DNA of 64,000 nucleotides from Halomonas sp. I5-271120 (GCF_030553075.1 NZ_CP130701.1:62001-126000), one strand, 5' to 3'. Numbered from the stretch's first letter, positions 1 through 9,473 are shown. The notes: generated by a model not told the origin, from the letters alone. Numbers and translations are program-made.

Positions 1-1
1 C

Positions 2-283
2 CGCCAGGGTCAGGTCCGGCTGTGCGTGGAAGATAACGGGCCCGGCATCGCCGCCGAAGAACGCGAACGCGTCTTCGAGAAATTCCATCAGCTCGAGCAA
101 CAGGGCGTTGCCAGCGGCCACAGCCGTGGGCGCCCCCGGGGCAGCGGTCTTGGGCTGCCCATCAGCCGCGGCATCGTGTCCCAGCTCGGCGGACGACTGT
201 GGGTCGAGGATGCCGCCACTCTGGACGGCGCCAGCCTGATCATGGAGCTGCCCGATGCGCCCCGGGAAACCCAGGCCCCTTGA
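2..283 (+). CDS. Sensor histidine kinase, C-terminal ATPase domain (5' end outside window)
   Basis: The gene enters from the left edge in frame and ends with TGA at 281-283, so only about 93 residues are visible. They form the end of a GHKL ATPase (HATPase_c) domain. An N/G1-box DNGPGI is followed by an F-box VFEKF and a G2-box GSGLGL, then the usual SRGIVSQLGGRLWVED end of a kinase core. These motifs bind ATP and phosphorylate the conserved histidine of the missing dimerisation domain. A possible GTG at 26 is internal, because coding sequence continues upstream of it. The sensor input, the partner regulator and whether a receiver domain exists cannot be seen. The domain call is secure; the pathway is unknown. 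Confidence 0.85.
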   Translation, partial: RQGQVRLCVEDNGPGIAAEERERVFEKFHQLEQQGVASGHSRGRPRGSGLGLPISRGIVSQLGGRLWVEDAATLDGASLIMELPDAPRETQAP

Positions 284-311
284 GCTGCGCGCGAGCCACA
301 AGTCACCGGAC

Positions 312-1481
312 CTAGCGCGATGAGGCGCCAACCAGATCCTTCGCTCGACCCACCAGGCGGCGGATGGCCTTCAGATCGAGACGCAGCAGCGTTTGCTCGG
401 CCTCGTCGAGATCGGCAAGCACGACCCAGCCATCGGCCAGTCCCCCTGCGCCAAGCCGGCGACACTGTGTTGCCAGCAGTATGGCCTGCAGCCGATTCAT
501 GGCAGTGTGCAGCGTCAACGCCTCACGGGCGTCCAGCGCACCGGCACACACCAGCTCGCTGAGACGCAAGCGAGTATCCACCCCGCGACAGCCGTACAGC
601 ACGCTCATCAGGCGCACGGCATTTTGAAGCGGTATCAGCCCCTGGCGCTTGAGATTCAAGGCGCCGCTCTGAGGCGCCTCCTTGTCATCACCGTGCAGGC
701 GCCCAAGCCGGTCCAGTGCTACCGGGGTCTCCTCAAGAAGGTCTGCCATCTCGTCGAGAAAGCCACCGGCGCGGGCCAGTCGGGCAAGGGCCCGGTCACG
801 CAGGGAATCGGCCAGGCCCGCGTCCCCGTAGACGGCGGCGAAGTCGAGCAGAATATTGGTCTGCTGCACGCGCTTGACCCGCCGCTCGGCGCTCCAGATG
901 GCCAACTGGGCGTCCCACTCGGAGAGCCGCTTGCGCCACATCGGCCAGCGGGCCATGACATGGCCCTGACACAGGGGCAGGCCGGCGGCGGCCAAACGAT
1001 CGGTGAAGCGCTCTCCCAGTGCCTGGAAGTAGCCGTCAACCTCGCTATGGCGAGCATCCGGGTAGTCGCCGATGATCATGGCATTATCCTGATCCGGCGC
1101 CAGCAGGCTCTCGTGGCGGGCCATCGAGCCCAGTACCAGCACGCAATAAGGACGTGGCGGCGGCCCCCAGCCGGTGGCCAGCATGTCATCAAGCGAGGTC
1201 GCCACGGCCTGACGGTAAAGCCAGTGACCGTGATCGCTGATCAATTGGCTGATGCGCCAGGCAGGCAGGTCCAGGCGCATGAGGGCCTCCACCAGCTCAA
1301 ACTGCCAGGCCTTGGCCGCCGCCAGGCTGGGCGTGGGCCCCAGACTCTCCAGCGCATCCACCAGCGGCGCCAGCAGGGGTGCCAGTGCTGGCGCAAGCCC
1401 TGACGAAAGCCCGGCGGGATCGGGCAGGCTCTCGCCGGCGAACAACGCGCGCCACGGCGAGCTTCGATACAGAAAGCGCAT
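312..1481 (-). CDS. DUF294-type nucleotidyltransferase-fold protein
   Basis: 389 aa. A polymerase-beta-like nucleotidyltransferase motif sits at about residues 118-134, GSMARHE followed by DQDNA. This is the signature of the DUF294 nucleotidyltransferase family, which resembles GlnD-type uridylyltransferases. The C-terminal half is helical and fits the DUF294 substrate-binding domain. Typical relatives have cNMP-binding and CBS domains in front; here the N-terminus is only about 110 residues of helical sequence with no such domains visible, so this is a short form. The start has a good Shine-Dalgarno (GGAG, about 5 nt upstream). It is convergent with the histidine kinase; the DnaQ-type exonuclease often paired with this family is not adjacent. 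The substrate is unknown. Confidence 0.75.
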   Translation of the reverse strand: MRFLYRSSPWRALFAGESLPDPAGLSSGLAPALAPLLAPLVDALESLGPTPSLAAAKAWQFELVEALMRLDLPAWRISQLISDHGHWLYRQAVATSLDDMLATGWGPPPRPYCVLVLGSMARHESLLAPDQDNAMIIGDYPDARHSEVDGYFQALGERFTDRLAAAGLPLCQGHVMARWPMWRKRLSEWDAQLAIWSAERRVKRVQQTNILLDFAAVYGDAGLADSLRDRALARLARAGGFLDEMADLLEETPVALDRLGRLHGDDKEAPQSGALNLKRQGLIPLQNAVRLMSVLYGCRGVDTRLRLSELVCAGALDAREALTLHTAMNRLQAILLATQCRRLGAGGLADGWVVLADLDEAEQTLLRLDLKAIRRLVGRAKDLVGASSR

Positions 1482-1534
1482 AGGGGCTCCATTTCAGCCT
1501 CCCTGAACCTGGAGTGTAGTGCCTTCCCGTAAAC

Positions 1535-1568
1535 AACGACGCCGCTGCCCGAAGGCAGCGGCGTCGTT
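1535..1568 (-). terminator. Hairpin terminator downstream of hlyU
   Basis: A 15-bp perfect stem (AACGACGCCGCTGCC and its complement) closes a loop that reads TTCG on the minus strand. It lies 80 bp beyond the hlyU stop. The run of T after it is interrupted (GTTGTTTACG), so termination may be incomplete. Confidence 0.6.
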
Positions 1569-1577
1569 GCGGATAGC

Positions 1578-1641
1578 TGTCGCAATGCTCGCCCATCGCA
1601 ATGCAGGCCCATCACAATAGAGCCCCATCGCAATGGTGGTG
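1578..1641. repeat. 4 x 16-bp degenerate tandem repeat
   Basis: Four head-to-tail 16-bp units (1578, 1594, 1610, 1626) follow the pattern CATCGCAATGCAGGCC with a few substitutions each. They lie between the hlyU terminator and the hlyU stop. This is one of several such arrays in the window with different unit sequences and periods. Confidence 0.75.
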
Positions 1642-1649
1642 GCGCGTTA

Positions 1650-1943
1650 TCAGCGCGGCTTGAACATGTCGTCACCGACATCGTCGATAAAGCGCTCGGC
1701 CTTGCGCACCATCAGCTCGTCGCAGGCCTCGCGACCCGAGACGACGTCAGAGCGCTCGAAGCGGTGCTCGAGGGTTTCGCCGCCGGCGACCGGCTTGCGA
1801 ATGAAGCCGCTGACGCGATACTGGCCGCCGGTATCCTGGGGATCTGACGCGATCAGATACCCCTGATACTCGACCGGTTCGGCCTCACGGGACTTGGCGG
1901 ATTCTCCGGCCCCAAAGAGCCCGGGGAAGAGTTTCTTCAGCAT
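1650..1943 (-). CDS. hlyU: HlyU family protein
   Basis: 97 aa. The protein matches the HlyU family end to end: an N-terminal MLKKLFPGLFG segment, then EPVEYQGYLI, GGQYRVSGFIRK, EHRFERSDVVS and a C-terminal ELMVRKAERFIDDVG. In Vibrio, HlyU is an activator/antisilencer of virulence genes; outside Vibrio its role is mostly unknown, so the name describes family only. The start at 1943 is chosen because a strong GAGGAGGG Shine-Dalgarno stands just upstream; an ATG 48 nt further upstream would add a low-complexity Arg/Glu-rich tail that includes the ribosome-binding site. It lies 66 bp downstream of argG on the same strand and may be cotranscribed. Confidence 0.8.
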   Translation of the reverse strand: MLKKLFPGLFGAGESAKSREAEPVEYQGYLIASDPQDTGGQYRVSGFIRKPVAGGETLEHRFERSDVVSGREACDELMVRKAERFIDDVGDDMFKPR

Positions 1944-2009
1944 CCTGCCCTCCTCTTCTCTTCTGCGCCTCGCCGCGCCAGGGCACGACATGGCCCCTGG
2001 CGGTCAGCC

Positions 2010-3230
2010 TCAGCTTTGGTCGCGCCCTTTGCCGGCGGCGATGCGCAGGCGCAGAGCGTTGAGCTTGATGAAACCTTCGGCATCTTTCTGATCGTAGGCG
2101 CCGGCGTCGTCTTCAAAGGTTGCGATGGACTCGTCGAACAGCGACTGATCGGACTTGCGGCCGACGACGGTGGCGCTGCCCTTGTAGAGCTTCATGCGAA
2201 CCACGCCGGAGACGTCCTTCTGGGTCTCGTCAATGGCGGCCTGCAGCATCTTGCGCTCCGGGCTCCACCAGTAGCCGTTGTAGATGACCTCGGCGTACTT
2301 GGGCATCAACTCGTCCTTGAGGTGGGCCGCTTCGCGGTCCAGGGTCAGGGACTCGATGGCGCGATGGGCACGCAGCATGATGGTGCCGCCCGGTGTTTCG
2401 TAGCAGCCACGGGATTTCATGCCCACGTAGCGGTTCTCGACGATGTCGAGACGGCCGATACCGTTGTCGCCACCCAGCTGGTTGAGCTTGGACAGAACTT
2501 CGTGCGGTTTGAGGGTCTCGCCGTCGATGGCGACGATATCGCCCCGCTCATAGGTCAGTTCGATGTAGGTCGGCGTATCCGGCGCTGCCTCCGGAGAGAC
2601 GCTCCAGCGCCACATGTCTTCTTCTGCTTCTTCCCACGGATCCTCGAGGTTGCCGCCCTCATAGGAGATGTGCAGCAGGTTGGCGTCCATGGAGTACGGA
2701 GACTTCTTCTTGCTGGTGGAGAAGTCGACCGGAATATCGTGCTGCTCGCAGTAGGCCATCAGCTTCTCGCGAGAGTTGAGGTCCCACTCACGCCACGGCG
2801 CGATAACCTTAACGCCCGGCTTCAGCGCGTAGGCGCCGAGCTCGAAGCGCACCTGGTCGTTACCCTTGCCGGTCGCACCGTGCGAGATGGCGTCGGCACC
2901 GGTCTTGTTGGCGATATCGATCAACCGCTTGGCGATCAGCGGGCGAGCGATGGAGGTGCCCAGCAGGTATTCACCCTCGTAAATGGTGTTGGCGCGGAAC
3001 ATCGGATAGACGTAGTCGCGCACATACTCTTCGCGCAGGTCCTCGATGTAGATTTCCTTGACGCCGAGAGCCTCTGCCTTGGCGCGCGCCGGCTCGACTT
3101 CCTCACCCTGGCCGATGTCGGCCGTGAAGGTCACCACCTCACAGTCGTAGGTCTCCTGCAACCATTTGACGATAACGGACGTGTCCAGGCCGCCGGAATA
3201 GGCGAGAACGACCTTCTTGACATCGGACAT
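2010..3230 (-). CDS. argG: Argininosuccinate synthase
   Basis: 406 aa, the usual bacterial length. It joins citrulline and aspartate with ATP to give argininosuccinate, the seventh step of arginine synthesis, in the cytoplasm. The N-terminal PP-loop AYSGGLDTS is at residues 10-18. Other conserved blocks are present, including [14 protein letters not shown] and the [17 protein letters not shown] segment. The ATG at 3230 is preceded by GGAGCCC; a possible upstream start at 3269 would add a non-conserved 13-residue tail. The next pathway relative, argF, is 1.6 kb away on the other strand, so the arginine genes are scattered here. No ARG-box operator was recognised upstream. Confidence 0.97.
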   Translation of the reverse strand: MSDVKKVVLAYSGGLDTSVIVKWLQETYDCEVVTFTADIGQGEEVEPARAKAEALGVKEIYIEDLREEYVRDYVYPMFRANTIYEGEYLLGTSIARPLIAKRLIDIANKTGADAISHGATGKGNDQVRFELGAYALKPGVKVIAPWREWDLNSREKLMAYCEQHDIPVDFSTSKKKSPYSMDANLLHISYEGGNLEDPWEEAEEDMWRWSVSPEAAPDTPTYIELTYERGDIVAIDGETLKPHEVLSKLNQLGGDNGIGRLDIVENRYVGMKSRGCYETPGGTIMLRAHRAIESLTLDREAAHLKDELMPKYAEVIYNGYWWSPERKMLQAAIDETQKDVSGVVRMKLYKGSATVVGRKSDQSLFDESIATFEDDAGAYDQKDAEGFIKLNALRLRIAAGKGRDQS

Positions 3231-3436
3231 TCTGGGCTCCTTCGCTTGCTGTGTGTAGAGGCACGTCACCGCGGCGCCGTGCCCGTTAACATTGTGAGAT
3301 AGCCATCAAGTATAGCGCCGATGAGCGCTGGAGAATACCGCCGGGGCGGGGCGCATGGCTGACAAAGATGGTAGACTCTCGCGCATTCGTCAGCCGATGC
3401 CGACGCAGATTTTCATTTTTGGTTAGGGAGAGGTGC

Positions 3437-4102
3437 ATGAGCGAGGCGAGCGCCCAAGGCCTGATGGCTCAGCGATTTCGCAGCTTTCTGCCGGTGGTGG
3501 TGGACCTGGAAACCGGCGGCTTTGACGCCAAGGGTGACGCGATCCTCGAGATCGCCGCCGTAACGCTGAGCATGGATCCGGACGGCAACCTAATTCCGGA
3601 CGCGACCTATGCCTTCCATGTCACTCCCTTCGAGGGAGCAAATGTCGAGCAGTCGGCACTGGATTTCACCGGCATCAACCTCGATGACTCGCTGCGCAAG
3701 CGAGTAGCGCTGAGCGAGTCAGAGGCCATGAACGAGATATTCCGGCCCGTGCGCAAGGCGATCAAGGCCCACAACTGTACGCGCGCGGTGCTGGTCGGGC
3801 ACAACGCAGCCTTCGATCACGGCTTCCTGAACGCCGCGGTCAACCGCTGCAATATCAAGCGCAACCCCTTCCACCCGTTCTCGAGCTTCGACACCGCCAG
3901 CCTGTCGGGACTGGTGTATGGTCAAACGGTGCTGGCAAGAGCCTGTCGCGCTGCCGGCATCGAGTTCGACAACACCGAGGCCCACTCGGCCCGCTATGAT
4001 ACCGAGCGGACCGCTGAGCTGTTCTGCTCGATCGTCAACCGCTTCAAGGACCTCGGCGGCTGGAACCTGGCTCAGCGCGAACAGGGCATGGACGAACTCT
4101 AG
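3437..4102 (+). CDS. rnt: Ribonuclease T
   Basis: 221 aa. A DEDDh-type 3'-5' exoribonuclease that trims tRNA 3' ends and matures 5S and 23S rRNA, working as a homodimer. The exonuclease I motif VVDLETGG (D23, E25) is followed by HNAAFDHGF and the DEDDh closing motif EAHSARYDTERTAELF. The start at 3437 follows GGGAGAGG; upstream in-frame codons at 3368 would add an Arg/Phe-rich tail absent from the family. It is divergent from argG with about 200 bp between them and ends at a bidirectional terminator shared with grxD. In many relatives rnt and grxD are neighbours, as here. Confidence 0.95.
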   Translation: MSEASAQGLMAQRFRSFLPVVVDLETGGFDAKGDAILEIAAVTLSMDPDGNLIPDATYAFHVTPFEGANVEQSALDFTGINLDDSLRKRVALSESEAMNEIFRPVRKAIKAHNCTRAVLVGHNAAFDHGFLNAAVNRCNIKRNPFHPFSSFDTASLSGLVYGQTVLARACRAAGIEFDNTEAHSARYDTERTAELFCSIVNRFKDLGGWNLAQREQGMDEL

Positions 4103-4219
4103 CCCTGCCACTCACCATTACGGCCCCGCGCCATCACGGCCAGACGTCATCTCCGGCCAAGAGTGAAAGCTAAGGCCCAGGCCAAGAGATAGCGCCGGCC
4201 AAGAACGATCTGAACATGG

Positions 4220-4254
4220 AAAAGCCCCGCCAGCCAGGCTGACGGGGCTTTTTT
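4220..4254. terminator. Bidirectional rho-independent terminator between rnt and grxD
   Basis: A GC-rich stem (AAAAGCCCCG...CGGGGCTTTT with an inner CAGCC/GGCTG arm) has A-runs on the left and T-runs on the right. It can therefore end both the plus-strand rnt and the minus-strand grxD transcripts. Confidence 0.9.
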
Positions 4255-4282
4255 ATGCCACGAGCGAGTATCGCTACAGCGC

Positions 4283-4633
4283 TTATTCGCTGGCGCTTTC
4301 CTCGTTGGCCTTGGCACGCTCGGCGGCGGCTTTTACCAGCGTTTCGAGCTCACCGTTCTGGTGCATTTCAACGACAATGTCGCAGCCACCGACCAGCTCG
4401 CCCTCGACCCACAGCTGCGGGAAGGTCGGCCAGCTGGCGACCTTGGGCAGTTCGGCACGGATATCCGGGTTGTCGAGCACGTTGACAAAGGCAAAGCGCT
4501 CGCCGCAGGACATCAGAGCCTGAACGGTCTGGGCGGAGAAACCGCATTGCGGAAGCTGGGGTGTGCCCTTCATGTAGATCAGGATCGCGTTTTCGCTAAT
4601 CTGCTGCTGGATGTTCTCAACGGTCGTGCTCAT
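4283..4633 (-). CDS. grxD: Monothiol glutaredoxin, Grx4 type
   Basis: 116 aa. The active site is CGFS at residues 30-33, the mark of monothiol glutaredoxins that hold a [2Fe-2S] cluster with glutathione and hand it to Fe-S proteins. The GSH-binding elements MKGTP, SWPTFPQLW and GGCDIV are all in place. The Glu/Ala-rich C-terminal tail is slightly longer than in E. coli. The start at 4633 has AAGGAA upstream; coding potential further upstream in the same frame is shadow sequence. It is a single-gene unit, convergent with rnt and divergent from argF. Confidence 0.95.
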   Translation of the reverse strand: MSTTVENIQQQISENAILIYMKGTPQLPQCGFSAQTVQALMSCGERFAFVNVLDNPDIRAELPKVASWPTFPQLWVEGELVGGCDIVVEMHQNGELETLVKAAAERAKANEESASE

Positions 4634-4786
4634 GAAGAATTCCTTCTGATGAATGCTTGGTGTCATAATCATTCTACTGATGCCAGCAAGACGAATATAG
4701 CCCCGCCATCGGCTCCCTCGTCGCATCGCGTTGCGTGATGTACAGCGGCTGGCTAGGATGGAGGTTTTTGCGCGCGGAGTAACCTC

Positions 4787-5707
4787 ATGGCGACACGCCA
4801 TTTCCTGACCCTGCTTGACCTCTCTCCCGAGGAACTGACGCACCTGGTGCGTCGTGCCATCACCATCAAGAATGGCCTCAAGACCCACGGCCCGACCTAC
4901 ACGCCGTTCGCCAACCGCACCCTGGCGATGATCTTCGAGAAGTCCTCGACCCGTACCCGGGTATCTTTCGAGACGGCCATGGCTCAGTTCGGCGGTCACG
5001 CCCTCTTCCTGTCCCCGCGTGATACCCAGTTGGGACGCGGCGAGCCGATCGGCGACACCGCACGCGTGCTCTCGGAAATGGTCGATGCGGTCATGATCCG
5101 CACCTTCGCCCATTCAGGGCTCGAGGAGTTCGCCGCCGCCAGCAGCGTGCCGGTCATCAACGCCCTGAGCGACGATTATCATCCCTGCCAGTTGCTGGCC
5201 GACGTCATGACATGGAGCGAGCTGCGCGGCAACGTGCGCGGCAAGACCGCGGTATGGATCGGCGACGGCAATAATATGTGCCATTCATGGATCAATGCCG
5301 CGCGCCAGTTCGGCTTCAAGCTGCGTATCTGCTGCCCCGAGGGCTATGATCCCGACCCGACGATTGTGGCCGCCGCTGGCGACCAAGTGAGCATCCTGCG
5401 CGACCCACAGGCGGCCGTCGCCGATGCCGACCTGGTCACGACCGACGTTTGGGCCTCGATGGGCCAGGAAGAAGAGCAGGCCAAGCGCGAGGCCGACTTC
5501 GCCGGCTTCCAGGTCACCGAAGCGATGCTCGATCTGGCATCCCGTGACGTGCTCTTCCTGCACTGCCTGCCGGCGCATCGCGGCGAAGAAATCAGCACCA
5601 CCCTGCTTGATGATCCTCGTGCGGTGGTCTGGCAAGAAGCCGGCAACCGGCTGCACGCCCAAAAGGCCCTGCTGGAATTTCTGCTCTTGGGACGCGTTGA
5701 GAGCTGA
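4787..5707 (+). CDS. argF: Ornithine carbamoyltransferase
   Basis: 306 aa. It makes citrulline from ornithine and carbamoyl phosphate, upstream of argG in arginine synthesis. The carbamoyl-phosphate loop SSTRTR is at 53-58 and HPCQ at 132-135. The ornithine-binding DVWASMG is at about 220-226 and [10 protein letters not shown] begins at 259. These mark an anabolic-type trimeric OTCase. It is divergent from grxD across a short 153-bp gap. Just downstream is a small palindrome (GCGATACCGGTATCGC) before the shared terminator at 5815. Confidence 0.96.
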   Translation: MATRHFLTLLDLSPEELTHLVRRAITIKNGLKTHGPTYTPFANRTLAMIFEKSSTRTRVSFETAMAQFGGHALFLSPRDTQLGRGEPIGDTARVLSEMVDAVMIRTFAHSGLEEFAAASSVPVINALSDDYHPCQLLADVMTWSELRGNVRGKTAVWIGDGNNMCHSWINAARQFGFKLRICCPEGYDPDPTIVAAAGDQVSILRDPQAAVADADLVTTDVWASMGQEEEQAKREADFAGFQVTEAMLDLASRDVLFLHCLPAHRGEEISTTLLDDPRAVVWQEAGNRLHAQKALLEFLLLGRVES

Positions 5708-5814
5708 TGCGCCTGGAGGCCTGATAGCGATACCGGTATCGCCTTGGGGGCGATACCGGCCCTTCCTGTTCTACCTCGACGGCTGCCAACGTGCGCCATA
5801 CCCGCCACGGGCAC

Positions 5815-5850
5815 AAAAAAACGCCGCGAACCTAAGTTCACGGCGTTTTT
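5815..5850. terminator. Bidirectional terminator between argF and tRNA-Ala
   Basis: A CGCCGCGAAC / GTTCACGGCG stem has one G-T wobble and a 4-nt loop. It is flanked by seven A on the left and five T on the right. It serves tRNA-Ala on the minus strand and probably argF on the plus strand. Confidence 0.88.
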
Positions 5851-5861
5851 CGGTATTCGGT

Positions 5862-5937
5862 TGGTGGAGCCTAGCGGGATCGAACCGCTGACCTCAACAC
5901 TGCCAGTGTTGCGCTCTCCCAGCTGAGCTAAGGCCCC
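5862..5937 (-). tRNA. tRNA-Ala (anticodon GGC)
   Basis: 76 nt with encoded CCA. The minus strand starts GGGGCCTTAGCTCAGCTGGG. The anticodon arm is CAACA-CTGGCAG-TGTTG, giving anticodon GGC at positions 34-36, followed by a standard T arm (GGTTCGATCC). The 3' end is only 11 nt from the terminator hairpin. Confidence 0.97.
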
Positions 5938-6266
5938 ACAATGGCTACTTATCCAACCAATCGCAAACTTCACAAGAGTGTGATATCTGCTGTAGCGTGA
6001 CTGGATGCAGCCTTGGCAACGAGGGCTTACCCCGAAGACGAGATGCATAATATACAATAGGTTAGGTATCGTCAATACTTTTTCCCCCAGCCCCCGGATC
6101 CGCCATAGCCCGGCCCAAGCCGCCATCGGCGCATACAGATAAAGACATGGCTATCATGTGCATCGCCGCACCCAGTAAATTAATGTAATCTAATGCATCA
6201 ATGGCGGTATCATCCGCGCCCTGCCGAGAATGGCCACCCACCGCCGAAGGATCCACAGGAGGCATC
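5938..6266. other. Intergenic region between tRNA-Ala and gacA
   Basis: 329 bp without a convincing gene. The left part is the about 100-nt leader of tRNA-Ala, whose promoter is annotated separately at 6047-6075. The right part (about 6120-6250) is AT-richer and must carry the gacA promoter, but no clear -35/-10 pair was identified. Confidence 0.5.
6047..6075 (-). promoter_or_regulatory. Sigma-70 promoter for tRNA-Ala
   Basis: On the minus strand TTGACG (6075-6070) and TATTAT (6052-6047) are separated by exactly 17 nt, a near-consensus sigma-70 promoter. It lies about 110 bp upstream of the tRNA, so the primary transcript would carry a long 5' leader that RNase P must remove. Confidence 0.8.
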
Positions 6267-6914
6267 TTGATCAAGGTTCTCATCGCCGACGACCACCACC
6301 TGGTCAGAACCAGTATTGCCCATCTACTCGACGCAGAAAACGGCATCAAGGTGGTGGGTGAAGCAGCCGATGGCGAAGATGCTGTGACGCTGGCTCGCCA
6401 GCTTCGGCCCGATGTCGTGCTGATGGATATCCGCATGCCGGGCATCGGCGGCCTGGAAGCGACGCGCAAGATTGCCAAGACCATGAACGACTGTCGCGTT
6501 CTGGTGCTGACGGCCTTCCTCGAGGAAACTTTTGCCCAGCGCTTGCTGGATGTGGGCGCCTGCGGCTTTATCGGCAAGGGCGCCGAGCCACCGGAAATGG
6601 TTCAGGCCATCCGTGCCGTATTCGACGGCAAGCGCTACGTCAGCCCAGCCATTGCCCAGCGCCTGGTGCTGTCCAAGCTCGACTCCCCGGAAAACCCCTT
6701 CGACAATCTGTCGCAACGCGAGCTGCAGGTGGCGATGATGATCGTCAACTGCCAGAGGGTCAGCGACATCTCGGACAGCCTTTTCCTGAGCCCCAAGACC
6801 GTCAACACCTACCGCTACCGCATTTTCGAGAAACTCGGCGTGCACTCGGACGTCGAGCTGACCCACCTGGGCCTGCGCCACGGACTGGTGGACGGCTACC
6901 AGCACGACGCCTGA
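6267..6914 (+). CDS. gacA: GacA/UvrY-type response regulator
   Basis: 215 aa. NarL/FixJ-class regulator: receiver domain with DD at 8-9, phosphoacceptor D54 in VVLMDIRMPG and K104, then a LuxR-type helix-turn-helix at about 148-209 (LSQRELQV, LSPKTVNTYRYRIFEKL). Its position directly in front of uvrC and pgsA is that of uvrY in E. coli and gacA in Pseudomonas. Phosphorylated GacA/UvrY activates CsrA-sequestering small RNAs; a candidate of that type lies in this window at 23790-23980. The start appears to be TTG at 6267, aligned with the family's MIKVLI and preceded by AGGAGG with a short 4-nt gap; no ATG fits the family N-terminus. The cognate kinase is not in view. Confidence 0.93.
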   Translation: MIKVLIADDHHLVRTSIAHLLDAENGIKVVGEAADGEDAVTLARQLRPDVVLMDIRMPGIGGLEATRKIAKTMNDCRVLVLTAFLEETFAQRLLDVGACGFIGKGAEPPEMVQAIRAVFDGKRYVSPAIAQRLVLSKLDSPENPFDNLSQRELQVAMMIVNCQRVSDISDSLFLSPKTVNTYRYRIFEKLGVHSDVELTHLGLRHGLVDGYQHDA

Positions 6915-6972
6915 ATCGTCCCGGCCACGGGTTCTGGTATGCTGGTGCTTCACTCGTGAAGCACTAAGCCCC

Positions 6973-8787
6973 ATGACCTTCGACGCCAAGCACTTCCTGA
7001 AGACCATCAGTCAATCACCCGGCGTCTATCGCATGTTCGACGCCAAGGGCGACACCCTCTATATCGGCAAGGCCAAACGGCTCAACGCTCGCTTGGCGAG
7101 CTATTTCCGCGGCGCCCTCAACACCAAGACTCAGGCGCTGGTAGTCCGCATCGCCGATATCCAGGTGACCGTGACCCACAGCGAGACCGAGGCCTTACTG
7201 CTCGAGCAGACGCTGATCAAGGAACTGCGGCCGCCCTACAACATCCTGCTGCGCGACGACAAATCCTACCCCTTCGTCTTCGTCAGCGACCGCCATCCGT
7301 ATCCTGCCCTCGAATACAAGCGCGCTCGCAGCCGTCGAGATGACGGCCGCTATCTAGGCCCCTATCCGAGCAGTGGCGCGGTGCGCGAGACCCTGTCGCT
7401 GATGCAGAAGATCTTCCGCATCCGCAACTGTGAGGACAGCGTCTTTTCCCATCGCACGCGCCCCTGCCTGCAGTATCAGATCCAGCGCTGCAGTGCGCCC
7501 TGCGTCGACTACATCAGCGAGGAAGACTACCGGCGTGACCTGGAGCATGCGGTGATGTGCCTTCAGGGCAAAAGCGAGCAGGTCACCGAACAGCTGACCC
7601 GTCAGATGGAGGCCGCCAGCGAATCGCTGGCGTTCGAGGAAGCGGCCCGGCTTCGCGATCAGGTCCAGCAGCTGCGCAGCCTGCAGCGCCAGCAATATGT
7701 CGACACCGACGGGGGTGACGCCGATATCTTCGCCCTGGCACAGCGCCCAGGAGCCCTTTGCGTCTCGGTGCTTACCGTGCGCGAGGGGCGCATGCTCGGC
7801 GCACGCCACCACACGCCTGACAACGGCCTCGACCTGGGCCCTGAGGCGCTGCTCACCGAGTTCATCAGCCAATACTACCTGGGCCAGGTCCATGAACCCG
7901 TCGCCGAGATCATCACCTCACATCCGCTGGCGGACGCCGAACTGCTGCAGGGCGTCCTGTCGGAACAGGCCGGCCGCCAGGTCCGTCTGACCCATCGCGT
8001 GCGCGGCCACCGCGCTCAATGGCAGCAGCTCGCTCAGACCAACGCCGAGCAGCACCTGGCCACCCAGTTGGCCAATCAGACGCAACTGGCCAAACGCTTC
8101 GAAGCGCTGCGCGATGCGCTCGGCCTGGCCGAGGTGCCCAAACGCCTGGAGTGCTTTGACATCAGCCACAGCCATGGCGAGGCCACCGTGGCCTCCTGCG
8201 TGGTGTTCGATCATGACGGCCCGGTGAAGTCCGACTACCGGCGCTTCAATATCGAAGGCGTGGCCGCCGGCGACGACTATGCCGCCATGCAGCAGGCGCT
8301 AACCCGGCGCTTCAAGCGCCTCGCTGAGGGTGAAGGCAAGCGTCCGGACCTGCTGTTCGTCGACGGTGGCAAGGGGCAGTTGAACATGGCCCGCGAGGTC
8401 TTCACCGAGCTCGGCGTGACCGGTGTAGGGCTGATCGGCGTGGCCAAGGGCACCACTCGCAAGCCCGGCCTCGAGACCCTGTTCGTCGAGACCATCGACC
8501 ACAGCCTGAGCCTCGAAGGCAGTTCACCGGCCCTGCACCTGGTTCAGCATATCCGCGACGAATCTCACCGCTTCGCGATCGCCGGCCATCGGGCGCGCCG
8601 CGACAAGGTCAGGCGCACCTCGACCCTCCAGGAGATCCCCGGCGTGGGCCCCAAACGCCGCCGCGAGCTGCTTCGCTTCTTCGGCGGGCTTCAAGGGGTA
8701 CGCCAGGCCAGCCGTGAAGAACTCGCCCGAGTTCCCGGTATCAGTGACAGCATGGCGAAGGCGATTCATCAGGCGCTGCATGGATGA
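6973..8787 (+). CDS. uvrC: Excinuclease ABC subunit C
   Basis: 604 aa, full length. The dual-incision nuclease of nucleotide excision repair. The N-terminal GIY-YIG domain ([21 protein letters not shown], residues about 16-36, overlapping the motif) makes the 3' cut. A Cys-rich stretch (about 150-178) and a UVR domain near 200-235 contact UvrB. The RNase H-like domain ([27 protein letters not shown]) makes the 5' cut. Tandem helix-hairpin-helix motifs at the C-terminus ([31 protein letters not shown]) bind DNA. It starts 58 bp after gacA and is very likely in the same operon. Confidence 0.97.
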   Translation: MTFDAKHFLKTISQSPGVYRMFDAKGDTLYIGKAKRLNARLASYFRGALNTKTQALVVRIADIQVTVTHSETEALLLEQTLIKELRPPYNILLRDDKSYPFVFVSDRHPYPALEYKRARSRRDDGRYLGPYPSSGAVRETLSLMQKIFRIRNCEDSVFSHRTRPCLQYQIQRCSAPCVDYISEEDYRRDLEHAVMCLQGKSEQVTEQLTRQMEAASESLAFEEAARLRDQVQQLRSLQRQQYVDTDGGDADIFALAQRPGALCVSVLTVREGRMLGARHHTPDNGLDLGPEALLTEFISQYYLGQVHEPVAEIITSHPLADAELLQGVLSEQAGRQVRLTHRVRGHRAQWQQLAQTNAEQHLATQLANQTQLAKRFEALRDALGLAEVPKRLECFDISHSHGEATVASCVVFDHDGPVKSDYRRFNIEGVAAGDDYAAMQQALTRRFKRLAEGEGKRPDLLFVDGGKGQLNMAREVFTELGVTGVGLIGVAKGTTRKPGLETLFVETIDHSLSLEGSSPALHLVQHIRDESHRFAIAGHRARRDKVRRTSTLQEIPGVGPKRRRELLRFFGGLQGVRQASREELARVPGISDSMAKAIHQALHG

Positions 8788-8849
8788 TCGCGCGACGGCC
8801 ATATAGAATGGTGACCCTCAGACTTCAGGCAAGGACAAGCGGCGCTCAG

Positions 8850-9398
8850 ATGAACATCCCCAACATTCTCACCCTCGCCAGAATCGCCTTCATTCCGCTG
8901 TTGGTGGTCATCTTCTACCTGCCTTATAGCTGGAGCATGTTGTTGGCGGCGGCGTTGTTCGGGCTGGCCGCTATCACCGACTGGCTCGACGGCTATCTGG
9001 CCAGACGCTGGAACCAGAGCACGCCCTTCGGCGCTTTCCTCGACCCGGTAGCCGACAAGCTAATGGTCGCTGTCGCCCTCGCCTTGTTGATCGAACGCTA
9101 CGATGCAGCCTGGCTGACCCTACCGGCACTGGTGATCATCGGCCGTGAGATCGTCATTTCCGCCCTGCGTGAGTGGATGGCCGAAATGGGCAAACGGGGT
9201 ACCGTGGCGGTGTCGTCGATCGGCAAGGTCAAGACCACGCTGCAAATGGTCGCCCTGCTGCTGCTGCTCGGCTTCCCTCAGGACAGCCTGGTCGCCCAAC
9301 TGGGCACCGTCACCCTGTACCTGGCGGCGGCGCTGACGCTGTGGTCCATGCAGCAATATCTGCGCGCTGCCTGGCCTCACCTGTCACGCTCGATGTAG
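8850..9398 (+). CDS. pgsA: CDP-diacylglycerol--glycerol-3-phosphate 3-phosphatidyltransferase
   Basis: 182 aa integral membrane enzyme that makes phosphatidylglycerophosphate, the first committed step to phosphatidylglycerol and cardiolipin. The CDP-alcohol phosphatidyltransferase motif is intact: D44, D47-G48, A51-R52, G61, D65 and D69 in [13 protein letters not shown]...[10 protein letters not shown]. About five membrane segments are visible. The start at 8850 ([12 protein letters not shown]) matches the family; an upstream ATG at 8784 would overlap the uvrC stop and add a basic tail. The order gacA-uvrC-pgsA-tRNA is conserved in many gammaproteobacteria. Confidence 0.96.
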   Translation: MNIPNILTLARIAFIPLLVVIFYLPYSWSMLLAAALFGLAAITDWLDGYLARRWNQSTPFGAFLDPVADKLMVAVALALLIERYDAAWLTLPALVIIGREIVISALREWMAEMGKRGTVAVSSIGKVKTTLQMVALLLLLGFPQDSLVAQLGTVTLYLAAALTLWSMQQYLRAAWPHLSRSM

Positions 9399-9430
9399 CC
9401 CTGACAGAACAATGAGATGCGCATAAGCGC

Positions 9431-9458
9431 TTGACACTTACGCACTTATGCGTATAAT
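9431..9458 (+). promoter_or_regulatory. Consensus sigma-70 promoter of the tRNA-Gly/Cys/Leu operon
   Basis: TTGACA (9431-9436) and TATAAT (9453-9458) are both perfect, with 16 nt between them and the first tRNA 15 bp downstream. An 8-bp inverted repeat, CGCATAAG at 9420-9427 and CTTATGCG at 9445-9452, straddles the -35 box and could be an operator. Confidence 0.9.
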
Positions 9459-9473
9459 TCGTCCTCGAGTCAG

